Shown here in pieces: positions 1 through 6,550 of a stretch of 11,140 nt of DNA. The DNA comes from Ignavibacteriales bacterium (lineage in GTDB: Bacteria > Bacteroidota > Ignavibacteria > UBA10030). Positions within the stretch are counted from its first letter, which is position 1, and each line of letters opens with the position of its first letter. The DNA is taken from the NCBI GenBank assembly GCA_016218005.1, contig JACRFF010000050.1, positions 1 through 11,140 of the forward strand, in the 5' to 3' direction. Both the position numbers and the translations under genes were made by a program. A model generated the notes under the pieces. That model was not told where the DNA came from and made no database searches. It saw only the letters and a list, made by a program, of their open reading frames with translations.

Positions 1-624
1 CATCAGCACAATAGTGCTCGCCATTGTCATGGCTTCGGTTTGATCGTGCGTTACATAGATCATCGTTGCACTTAAGCGTTGATGGAGCTTCGATATTTCC
101 GTCCGCATCTGCACTCGAAGTTTTGCGTCCAGATTGCTGAGCGGTTCGTCAAACAAGAACACTTTCGGCTTGCGCACAATTGCGCGGCCGACTGCGACAC
201 GCTGGCGTTGACCACCTGACAACGATTTCGGCTTGCGGTCGAGATACCCTTCGATGTCGAGAATCTGCGCCGCCTCTCGCACACGTTGATCGATTTCGTT
301 TCGTGAGTACTTTCGCAATTTCAATCCGAACGCCATGTTCTCATACACCGTCATGTGTGGATAGAGAGCGTAGTTCTGAAAAACCATGGCAATATCTCGG
401 TCCTTGGGAGGAACGTCGTTCACCAACTGCCCGTCAATGTAGAGATTACCTTCCGTGATTTCTTCAAGTCCTGCTATCATCCGAAGTGTCGTAGATTTTC
501 CGCAACCCGAAGGGCCGACAAGAACGACAAACTCTCTGTCCTTGACGTCAAGACTAAGACGGTGGACAGCAACGATACCTCCCTCGTACACTTTGCGGAT
601 GTTTTCCAGCCGAACGCTTGCCAT
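1..624 (-). CDS. ABC transporter ATP-binding protein, MalK/UgpC/MsmX-type (C-terminus beyond window)
   Basis: This is the nucleotide-binding subunit of a probable carbohydrate importer (CUT1 class), which hydrolyses ATP on the inner face of the membrane to drive an inner-membrane permease pair. The reading frame stays open to the left edge, giving 208 residues. Visible motifs, in order: Walker [10 protein letters not shown] (37-45), Q-loop glutamine Q83 in [11 protein letters not shown], signature LSGGQ (135-139), Walker B VFLFDEP (155-161), D-loop SNLD (163-166) and switch histidine H193 in [10 protein letters not shown]. The [15 protein letters not shown] and THDQTEAM stretches are typical of MalK/UgpC. 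Family members are about 350-370 residues, so the C-terminal TOBE/regulatory domain lies outside. The ATG at 622-624 has AGGAG six bases upstream and starts 17 bases after the aroA stop, so co-transcription is likely. The substrate cannot be told: no permease or binding protein is in view. Confidence 0.93.
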   Translation of the reverse strand, partial: MASVRLENIRKVYEGGIVAVHRLSLDVKDREFVVLVGPSGCGKSTTLRMIAGLEEITEGNLYIDGQLVNDVPPKDRDIAMVFQNYALYPHMTVYENMAFGLKLRKYSRNEIDQRVREAAQILDIEGYLDRKPKSLSGGQRQRVAVGRAIVRKPKVFLFDEPLSNLDAKLRVQMRTEISKLHQRLSATMIYVTHDQTEAMTMASTIVLM

Positions 625-641
625 TGTTCACTCCTCTTGGA

Positions 642-1922
642 CTAGTAGGCACTCTTCTGAATGCATTCCCAGAAACCGGGGAAAGAAATGTTTGTGCATT
701 GGGGGCCGAGAATGGAAACTCCAGGAATTTTCAAACCCGCAATCGCAAAAGCCATTGCAATCCGATGATCGCCCTGTGGGTCAATTTCCCCGCCAATTAG
801 TTGATTTTTATTTCCAAATGCAAATCCATCTGTGTACTCCTCCACTTTCACTCCCAACACTTTGAGATTTTTCACCATTGATGATATCCTATCCGATTCT
901 TTTGCGCGCAGCTCTTCTGCCCCTCGGACTTCGAATTCACACGCTCCCAACAGAGCACAGACCGCCACGGATGGAATTTCGTCGATCATCAACGGCACGT
1001 CCTGCTGCCGCAGGTGAATCGGGCCGCGCAGCTCTGCCGACGTTACCAGAACATCAGCGATAGGTTCTCCGCACACGACACGTTTATTTTGTTCCAAAAT
1101 TTTCGCTCCGTGATTTTGCAGAATAGAAAGAAAGTGCGTTCGAGAAGGATTGACTCCCACATTCTTCAACAAGATTTGCGAACGCGGAATAACCGCAGCT
1201 GCCACAACGAAAAATGCCGCCGAGGAAACGTCGCCTGGAATTTCGTATTGTTGTGGCAGGATAGTTCTGCCGCCTTGAATTGCTACAGAATGCATCCCTC
1301 CATTCCACGTGGGTGCAACCCCAAGCATTCGTTCAGTGTGATCGCGGGTCAGGAGCGGTTCACGCACCACTGTTTCTCCATCGGCAAATAATCCGGCAAG
1401 CAACACCGCAGACTTAACCTGTGCGCTCGGTGTGGGCGGCTGATGCGTAATGGATTTCAGCGGACGCTTTCCTTCAATCAACAATGGAGCTGTACGCTTG
1501 GAGGAGGCTTCGATGCGCGCACCCATTTCTGACAGTGGGTCAACAATACGTCCCATTGGCCGCGTGTTCAATGACTCATCCCCGAAAAGCCGTGTAACAA
1601 ACGGTTGTCCAGCCAACACTCCCGCCAGCAATCGCATGGTGGTTCCAGAATTGCCGCAATCAAGATCGACATTGGGCGCACGCAACCCGTGCAATCCGTT
1701 GCCATGAACAAGAACTGTCGCTGCATCTTCGTGAAATTGTACGCCGAGACGGCCTAGGCAGCGCCGAGTACTGCTGGGATCGGCAGCGCCGAGAAGATTG
1801 GATATGGGCGATCTCCCTTGGGCAAGGGAGGCAAGTATCAATGCGCGGTGCGAAATCGACTTATCGCCGGGAAGATCCAATTGGCCGTGCAGACCTTTGG
1901 ATAGAGCAATCGTTTTTTTCAT
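642..1922 (-). CDS. aroA: 3-phosphoshikimate 1-carboxyvinyltransferase (EPSP synthase)
   Basis: This is a cytosolic enzyme of the shikimate pathway. It joins shikimate-3-phosphate and phosphoenolpyruvate to form EPSP on the way to chorismate and aromatic amino acids. With the ATG at 1920-1922 the protein has 426 residues, the usual family size. Motifs: LPGDKSISHRA near the N-terminus (K21, R26), DCGNSGTTMRLLAG (88-101), GDESLNTRPMGRI, the catalytic aspartate D314 in IDEIPS, ELRAKESDRI (E342, R345), GDHRIAMAF (R387) and a C-terminal ISFPGF. The NSGTTMRLLAG and ISFPGF forms resemble the Bacillus-like class rather than the E. coli class; that assignment is from memory. A longer frame starts at a GTG (1959-1961), but it has no ribosome binding site and lies inside an inverted repeat. 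The ATG has AAGGA at 1932-1936, nine bases upstream. The gene follows pnp by 71 bases and is followed closely by the ABC ATPase gene. Confidence 0.96.
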   Translation of the reverse strand: MKKTIALSKGLHGQLDLPGDKSISHRALILASLAQGRSPISNLLGAADPSSTRRCLGRLGVQFHEDAATVLVHGNGLHGLRAPNVDLDCGNSGTTMRLLAGVLAGQPFVTRLFGDESLNTRPMGRIVDPLSEMGARIEASSKRTAPLLIEGKRPLKSITHQPPTPSAQVKSAVLLAGLFADGETVVREPLLTRDHTERMLGVAPTWNGGMHSVAIQGGRTILPQQYEIPGDVSSAAFFVVAAAVIPRSQILLKNVGVNPSRTHFLSILQNHGAKILEQNKRVVCGEPIADVLVTSAELRGPIHLRQQDVPLMIDEIPSVAVCALLGACEFEVRGAEELRAKESDRISSMVKNLKVLGVKVEEYTDGFAFGNKNQLIGGEIDPQGDHRIAMAFAIAGLKIPGVSILGPQCTNISFPGFWECIQKSAY

Positions 1923-1929
1923 AAAAGAA

Positions 1930-1971
1930 AATCCTTGCTGCGAAGATATGTAATCTGGCACAGCAAGGATT
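1930..1971 (-). promoter_or_regulatory. Inverted repeat between pnp and aroA covering the aroA ribosome binding site
   Basis: Arms 1930-1940 and 1961-1971 are perfectly complementary over 11 bp and enclose a 20-base loop. In the transcript the 3' arm contains the AAGGA (1932-1936) that serves the aroA ATG. It is followed by a U-rich stretch (UUCUUUU) running straight into that ATG. The repeat could therefore act as a weak terminator after pnp, as a translational switch that hides the aroA ribosome binding site, or both. The loop is long for a standard intrinsic terminator. The repeat is seen directly; its function is inferred. Confidence 0.6.
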
Positions 1972-1993
1972 CAGGAATCATACACAACGAGCG

Positions 1994-4177
1994 TTATCTG
2001 CGTGGTCGGTGATGATCGCCGCGTTCTCTATCGCCTCTGGACCCGCCGCTTCCTTTACGCGCACGTTGTCGTTGGATTTCCTCGTGTGCGTTCTCTCCTC
2101 CAGGCAATAATGCTTTACGACTAAGGCTGAGTTTGCCGGAGTCATCGATGTGCATGAGCTTTACGTCAATCACATCACCGACTTTAATGAAGTCTTCAAC
2201 CTTTTCGATGCGATTGACATCGAGTTGCGATACGTGGACAAGCCCTTCTTTTCCAGGGAGTATCTCAACAAAAGCGCCATACTCCATGACCTTCTTCACG
2301 GTCGCTTTGTACGTCCCCCCCACTTCTGGAAGCTGTGTAATTCGCTTGATGGCTTCAATCGCTTTATCCGCAGATTCCTTTTCGACGGCGGCGATCACGA
2401 TCGTTCCATCATCCTCGATGTTGATTTCGGCTCCGCTATCTTTCACAATTTGCCGAATGTTTTTTCCGCCAGGGCCAATGACCGCGCCGATCATATCGAC
2501 TGGAATCTTCAAACTCTGCAAGCGAGGCGCATACCGCGACAAATCCGTTCGCGGCTGTGCAAGGGTCTCAGCCATCTTCGCAAGAATATGCAGACGGCCA
2601 GCCTTGGCCTGTTTCAAAGCGCGCTCCATGATATCAAACGAGATTCCCTTGATCTTGATATCCATTTGAAACGCCGTGAGGCCATCGGTTGTACCCGCCA
2701 CTTTGAAATCCATATCGCCAAGGTGGTCTTCATTGCCAAGGATGTCGCTGAGAATTGCGATTCGATCCCCTTCTTTCACAAGCCCCATAGCAATGCCGGC
2801 GACAGGTCGTTTCAGCGGCACTCCAGCGTCGAACAGCGCAAGACTGCCGGCGCAAACGGTCGCCATTGACGACGAACCGTTCGATTCGAGAATATCCGAC
2901 ACCACGCGAATGGTATAGGGGAACTCCTTTTCTGCTGGAATCATGACATTGAGCGCGCGCTCGGCAAGATTGCCGTGGCCGATTTCTCGTCTTCCCGTCG
3001 AACCGACACGTCCAACCTCTCCAACGCTGAAGGGAGGGAAATTGTAGTGCAGCATAAACCGCTTAGTCGTATCGGGAACGAGTCCGTCAATCATTTGCTC
3101 GTCCATTTTCGTTCCCAGTGTTGCCGTCGTTAAACTTTGCGTTTCGCCTCGCGTGAATAATGCTGAGCCGTGCGTTCGCGGCAGCAATCCGACTTCATTC
3201 GTGATGGATCTGATATCGGTCAGACCACGTCCATCAAGGCGTTTGGCTTCGTTGAGAATAGTCTGGCGCATCGCGGCTTTCTCGATATCGTGCAAGATGT
3301 CGTGAATGAGTTGCTCCTTTTCAGGATACTTTTCGCTCAGCAACTTTGTCACTTCCTCGTAGACGGCATTCGTTGCGCTGGCGCGTTCTTCTTTTCCTAA
3401 CACAGTGCGGCTTAGCTCTTGAAGTCGTGTTGCCTCAAGACGAGTAACCTCTGCACGAAGATCTTCAGGAATATCAGTTGCAACGATCGGGCGCTTTGTT
3501 TTTTTAACTTCTGCGGCAAGTTCGATTTGAAGACGGCAAAGCGTCTTGATGGCTTCGTGTCCGGTACGGAGAGCTTCAAGCATGTCAGATTCGGAGATTT
3601 CAGAGCTTTCACCTTCCACCATCACAATCGAATCCTCAGTGCCTGCAACCGTCACATCCATATCGCTATGGTCAAGCTCCTCGAACGTCGGATTGATGAT
3701 AAACTGACCGTTGACGCGTCCAACGCGAACCTCTGCAATCGGACCATCGAACGGAACATCGGAAACCATAAGCGCTGCCGATGCTGCGCAAGCCCCTAAA
3801 ACATCTGCGTCGTTCTGCAGGTCAGCCGAATAGACCGTCACAAGCACTTGTGTCTCGTTCGTGTAATTCTTCGGGAACATCGGCCGGATAGGCCGGTCAA
3901 TCAAACGGGATGAGAGAACTTCCCGCTCACTGGGGCGGCCCTCACGTCGGAAAAATCCACCCGGAATTTTTCCCGCGGCCGCTGTCTTTTCCCGGTACTC
4001 CACTTGCAAGGGGAAAAAATCCTGACCTTCTTTTGCTTCTCTTGCACTGACCACGGTAGCAAGCACCATCGTATCAGCGTAACGCACCATCACCGCGCCG
4101 TCTGCCTGTTTAGCCAATCGACCGGTTTCGTATGAAAACATTTTGCCGTTGAGGTCAACAGCCTTTGTTAGAGCCAT
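1994..4177 (-). CDS. pnp: Polyribonucleotide nucleotidyltransferase (PNPase)
   Basis: This is a 3'-to-5' phosphorolytic exoribonuclease that degrades mRNA to nucleoside diphosphates and can run in reverse to add tails; the family forms ring-shaped trimers. From the ATG at 4175-4177 it has 727 residues, close to the usual 700-720. Domain order is complete: first RNase PH domain (FFPLQVEYREK, GGFFRREGRPSERE), helical linker, second RNase PH domain (GETQSLTTATLGT, GHGNLAERAL, ESNGSSSMATVC, and the metal/catalytic aspartates in GDMDFKVAGTTDGLTAFQMDIKI), KH domain at about 553-619 with GPGG (568-571), and S1 domain at about 620-694. It ends in a 33-residue Arg/Gly-rich tail, probably disordered and RNA-binding. 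An upstream in-frame ATG at 4208-4210 sits in a hairpin loop, so I chose the downstream start, which has AGGAAAG upstream (spacing a little long, 11 bases from AGGA). It follows rpsO, the classic rpsO-pnp pairing. Confidence 0.97.
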   Translation of the reverse strand: MALTKAVDLNGKMFSYETGRLAKQADGAVMVRYADTMVLATVVSAREAKEGQDFFPLQVEYREKTAAAGKIPGGFFRREGRPSEREVLSSRLIDRPIRPMFPKNYTNETQVLVTVYSADLQNDADVLGACAASAALMVSDVPFDGPIAEVRVGRVNGQFIINPTFEELDHSDMDVTVAGTEDSIVMVEGESSEISESDMLEALRTGHEAIKTLCRLQIELAAEVKKTKRPIVATDIPEDLRAEVTRLEATRLQELSRTVLGKEERASATNAVYEEVTKLLSEKYPEKEQLIHDILHDIEKAAMRQTILNEAKRLDGRGLTDIRSITNEVGLLPRTHGSALFTRGETQSLTTATLGTKMDEQMIDGLVPDTTKRFMLHYNFPPFSVGEVGRVGSTGRREIGHGNLAERALNVMIPAEKEFPYTIRVVSDILESNGSSSMATVCAGSLALFDAGVPLKRPVAGIAMGLVKEGDRIAILSDILGNEDHLGDMDFKVAGTTDGLTAFQMDIKIKGISFDIMERALKQAKAGRLHILAKMAETLAQPRTDLSRYAPRLQSLKIPVDMIGAVIGPGGKNIRQIVKDSGAEINIEDDGTIVIAAVEKESADKAIEAIKRITQLPEVGGTYKATVKKVMEYGAFVEILPGKEGLVHVSQLDVNRIEKVEDFIKVGDVIDVKLMHIDDSGKLSLSRKALLPGGENAHEEIQRQRARKGSGGSRGDRERGDHHRPRR

Positions 4178-4197
4178 AGTATTGTCTTTCCTAAAAC

Positions 4198-4219
4198 CGC
4201 CGAGAACCATTTCTCAGCG
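4198..4219 (-). promoter_or_regulatory. Hairpin in the rpsO-pnp intergenic region
   Basis: In the transcript, bases 4219-4211 (CGCUGAGAA) pair with 4206-4198 (UUCUCGGCG) around a four-base loop AUGG. This gives nine pairs including one G-U. The stem is followed by GUUUU and then by the pnp ribosome binding site. It may act as a leaky rpsO terminator, as a 3' stabiliser for the rpsO message or as part of a pnp leader control element. In E. coli this junction holds the rpsO terminator and the RNase III site used in PNPase autoregulation. The stem here is short for RNase III, so the same mechanism cannot be assumed. Confidence 0.55.
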
Positions 4220-4233
4220 CACGTGTGAACTCA

Positions 4234-4503
4234 TTACTTTCGTATTTCAAGTTCTTGAATAATTTTGCGATAGCGGCCGATGTCTTTCTTCATTAAGTAA
4301 TCCAGCAGTTTGCGCCGCCGCCCGACCATCTTGAGCAAACCGAGCCGCGAGTGATGATCCTTGCTGTGCAGCGACAAATGCGGCGTCAAGCTGTTAATGC
4401 TGGCCGTCAGAATGGCAATTTGCACTTCGGGCGTGCCCGTATCTATTAGGCTCTTGCCATACTGTTTGACGTAGTTTTGTTTTTGTTCCTTGGTAATTGG
4501 CAT
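4234..4503 (-). CDS. rpsO: 30S ribosomal protein S15
   Basis: S15 is a primary 16S rRNA-binding protein of the small subunit; it binds the central domain and helps form the platform and an intersubunit bridge. The frame gives 89 residues, exactly the normal family length. The sequence carries the family core [45 protein letters not shown] and a C-terminal [15 protein letters not shown]. The ATG at 4501-4503 has a strong AAGGAG (4510-4515) six bases upstream. It starts 25 bases after the ribF stop and precedes pnp by 56 bases. A hairpin in that gap may set the ratio of S15 to PNPase. In several bacteria S15 represses its own translation through its leader; I see no clear pseudoknot here. Confidence 0.98.
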   Translation of the reverse strand: MPITKEQKQNYVKQYGKSLIDTGTPEVQIAILTASINSLTPHLSLHSKDHHSRLGLLKMVGRRRKLLDYLMKKDIGRYRKIIQELEIRK

Positions 4504-4528
4504 GCAATGCTCCTTTCAATAGCACGCG

Positions 4529-5497
4529 TTAATGTGTTTTTTGAATTTCAATTTCGCTGATGAGGCGTAAGCCTTGCGCCTTATCGTTATCCATTTGCGA
4601 AATCAGACTGCCGACAGAATCGAACTTGAGTTCATCTCGAAGGCGACGCAACAACGAGACACGTATCGGTTCATCGTAGATGTCGGCGTCAAAATCCAAT
4701 ATGTAAACCTCAACAATGCGTTTCCCTTGTTCATAAAATGTCGGTCGAACTCCAATGCTCATCAGGCCGAAGTACGATTCACGACGGACAACAACTCCGC
4801 TGAGATAGACTCCGTTCTTCGGTACAAGCTTTTTCGAAGAATGAGGCTCGATATTGGCAGTCGGATAACCTAAAGTGCGGCCGCGTTGATTGCCGTGCAC
4901 GACAACGCCGCCGAGTTCATAGGGCCGATCCAACAATGTATTCGCTAGCTCCGGTTTGCCATCCGTTAATGCCCGACGAATGCGGGTACTGCTGACAGGC
5001 TCGCCTCCGATTACAATCTGGTCGATGGTACGCACCTCAACGCCAAGTTCCGCAGACATGCTGAGAAGCTCCGCCTTGCTTCCCTCTCGATTGTGCCCGA
5101 AGCGATGGTCCGAACCGAGCACCACGGCACGCATACCGATACGCTCGAATAGGTACTGGCGATAGAATGTACGTGCGCTTAGTTGTGAAAACCTTGTGTC
5201 AAAAGGAAGCACGACAAATACGTCAATGCCAAGCTCACGGCAAAGATCAATGCGCTCTTCCAGTGAAGTCAGAAGTTCGATGGGGCGTCCGTTATGGAAA
5301 ATGATTTCACGCGGATGGGGATTGAATGTAACAAGAACACTCCGACCGTCAAACGCTTTTGCCTTAGCAATGGTTTCCGCAAGGATGGCACGATGCGCCC
5401 GATGCATACCGTCAAAAGTTCCGACAGTGATAACAGAATTATTATCGTGAGGGACATCAGCTATGTTGCGATACACTTTCACAATTTCAGACCACAT
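4529..5497 (-). CDS. ribF: Bifunctional riboflavin kinase / FAD synthetase
   Basis: This cytosolic enzyme phosphorylates riboflavin to FMN and adenylylates FMN to FAD. It has 322 residues, the usual 300-320 range. The N-terminal FAD synthetase (nucleotidyltransferase) half shows GTFDGMHRAH (26-35, the HxGH-like site, here with Ala in place of Gly), TFNPHPRE (57-64), GSDHRFGHNREG (128-139) and SSTRIR (169-174). The C-terminal flavokinase half shows GRTLGYPTANI (206-216), GVRPTF and VEVYILDFDADIYDE. The start ATG lies inside the end of truB (11-base overlap). No good ribosome binding site is visible: the preceding bases form a GC-rich hairpin. Translation is therefore probably coupled to truB. 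A GTG five codons downstream (5480-5482) is an alternative start but has no better signal. ribF beside truB and rpsO is a common bacterial arrangement. Confidence 0.96.
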   Translation of the reverse strand: MWSEIVKVYRNIADVPHDNNSVITVGTFDGMHRAHRAILAETIAKAKAFDGRSVLVTFNPHPREIIFHNGRPIELLTSLEERIDLCRELGIDVFVVLPFDTRFSQLSARTFYRQYLFERIGMRAVVLGSDHRFGHNREGSKAELLSMSAELGVEVRTIDQIVIGGEPVSSTRIRRALTDGKPELANTLLDRPYELGGVVVHGNQRGRTLGYPTANIEPHSSKKLVPKNGVYLSGVVVRRESYFGLMSIGVRPTFYEQGKRIVEVYILDFDADIYDEPIRVSLLRRLRDELKFDSVGSLISQMDNDKAQGLRLISEIEIQKTH

Positions 5498-6185
5498 CGG
5501 CAGTCATCTGCCGATAACGCTCCAATTCATCAATGGATAATGCATCCTCGACAACGAAAGAACCAATGCGCGTGCGCCTCAGCGAAATCAAGGTTGCACC
5601 ACACCCTAACTTTTGACCGAAGTCATCAATAATCGCGCGAATATAGGTACCCTTCGTGCAAACGATGTGAAAGTGCACCTCGGGCAAAACAATTTTTGTC
5701 AACTCGAACGTTTTGACCTCAATGGTTCGTTCCGCACGCTCGATGGTTCTACCTTTTCGTGCAAACCGGTACAATGGTCTTCCACCAATCTTTACCGCTG
5801 AAAACATGGGGGGTAATTGTTGCTGGGTGCCGATAAATTTCTGCGCCAACTCTGAAATATGAGGGGCGTGAATATGCGTCCAATCCTTTTGCTCAGCAAC
5901 AGGCGTCTCAAGATCAAAACTCGGTGTTCGAATGCCTATCTGAAAAGTTCCTTCATATTCTTTTTCATCGTCGGCATACTGTTGCAAACTCTTGGTCATA
6001 GCCCCGGTCGCAACGATGAGAAGACCGGTAGCCCTTGGGTCAAGAGTGCCTGCATGACCCACCTTTCGCAATTGAAACACCGACCGGACTCTTCGAACAA
6101 CGTCAAACGAAGTCCAGTCCAGCGGCTTGTCGATCAGAAGCAGCCGGCTATCGCTGAAACCATTATGCAAATTGTTCGGCATCAT
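5487..6185 (-). CDS. truB: tRNA pseudouridine(55) synthase
   Basis: TruB converts uridine 55 in the T-loop of tRNAs to pseudouridine and also acts as a tRNA folding chaperone. The protein has 232 residues. Motifs: LLLIDKPLDWTSFDVV at the N-terminus, the catalytic motif GHAGTLDPRATGLL with the nucleophile D49, PPMFSAVKIGGRPLYRFARKG, KGTYIRAIIDDFG (178-190) and LRRTRIGSF (202-210). The chain ends soon after the LRRT motif. It therefore lacks the C-terminal PUA-type domain of the 314-residue E. coli protein; short forms like this occur in other phyla. The ATG overlaps the rbfA stop as ATGA. A second ATG follows at once, so the true start could be one codon later. Its last codons overlap the start of ribF. 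Confidence 0.96.
   Translation of the reverse strand: MMPNNLHNGFSDSRLLLIDKPLDWTSFDVVRRVRSVFQLRKVGHAGTLDPRATGLLIVATGAMTKSLQQYADDEKEYEGTFQIGIRTPSFDLETPVAEQKDWTHIHAPHISELAQKFIGTQQQLPPMFSAVKIGGRPLYRFARKGRTIERAERTIEVKTFELTKIVLPEVHFHIVCTKGTYIRAIIDDFGQKLGCGATLISLRRTRIGSFVVEDALSIDELERYRQMTADVV
5498..5513 (-). promoter_or_regulatory. Hairpin directly before the ribF start codon
   Basis: CGGCAG (5508-5513 in transcript order) and CTGCCG (5498-5503) form a perfect six-base-pair, mostly G-C stem around a four-base loop. It sits immediately 5' of the ribF ATG (5495-5497) and within the last codons of truB. It occupies the place where a ribosome binding site would be. A ribosome finishing truB (stop at 5487-5489) would melt it, which fits translational coupling. 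The structure is seen in the sequence; the coupling role is inferred, and the bases also encode TruB residues. Confidence 0.45.
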
Positions 6186-6547
6186 TGAATCAATCCGTCC
6201 TGCTTTCGTTCAGAATTGATTTTCTGAAACAACGTTTCCAACCGCATAGCGGTATCTACCGATTCATCGAGAGCAAATTCGACCGAGGGAACAAATTTCA
6301 GATGCAAATGATGCGCCAAATGTGAGCGGACATCTTTTTTTTGTCCCTCAAGCAAGTTCATTGTTTTCTTTTTCCGTGCCTCGTCTCCCATAATGCTGAC
6401 GAAAAGCTTGGCGTGTTTCAAATCCGGTGTTACACGGACCTCCGTCAGCGTCAGCAGGCCAATCTCTTCCATGGGAAACTCACGTTGCAGCAGGAGCCCA
6501 ACTTCTTCCTTGATGATGGCGGCAACTCTTTCTGTCCGGATCGACAC
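6182..6547 (-). CDS. rbfA: 30S ribosome-binding factor A
   Basis: RbfA is a KH-fold assembly factor that binds the immature 30S subunit and helps process the 5' end of 16S rRNA; it is important in cold growth in E. coli. The frame gives 121 residues, normal for the family (about 110-135). Family features seen: the N-terminal helix RTERVAAIIKEEVGLLL, GLLTLTEVRVTPDLKHAKLFVSIMG, a central lysine-rich helix, and HHLHLKFVPSVEFALDESVDTAMRLETLFQKI. The start is a GTG at 6545-6547, one codon after the infB stop and in the same frame. Only a weak GAG-type binding site precedes it, so reinitiation after infB is likely. Its stop overlaps the truB start. No later ATG would keep the N-terminal helix. Confidence 0.94.
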   Translation of the reverse strand: MSIRTERVAAIIKEEVGLLLQREFPMEEIGLLTLTEVRVTPDLKHAKLFVSIMGDEARKKKTMNLLEGQKKDVRSHLAHHLHLKFVPSVEFALDESVDTAMRLETLFQKINSERKQDGLIQ

Positions 6548-6550
6548 AAA

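Noticed and set aside
455..865. 136-codon plus-strand frame crossing the aroA-ABC junction
   Set aside because: It spans two well-supported minus-strand genes, with a composition expected from antisense reading and no protein features.
1923..1961. GTG start extending aroA by 13 codons
   Set aside because: There is no ribosome binding site, the extra residues do not fit the family N-terminus, and the codons lie in the inverted repeat. The ATG at 1920-1922 has AAGGA at suitable spacing.
2150..2869. 239-codon plus-strand open frame opposite pnp, and a similar overlapping one at 2133-2669
   Set aside because: They lie entirely inside the conserved PNPase gene on the other strand, match no family I recognise and have no operon context.
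4178..4210. Upstream ATG extending pnp by 11 codons
   Set aside because: It lies in the loop of the intergenic hairpin with poor ribosome binding potential. The family N-terminus fits the start at 4177.
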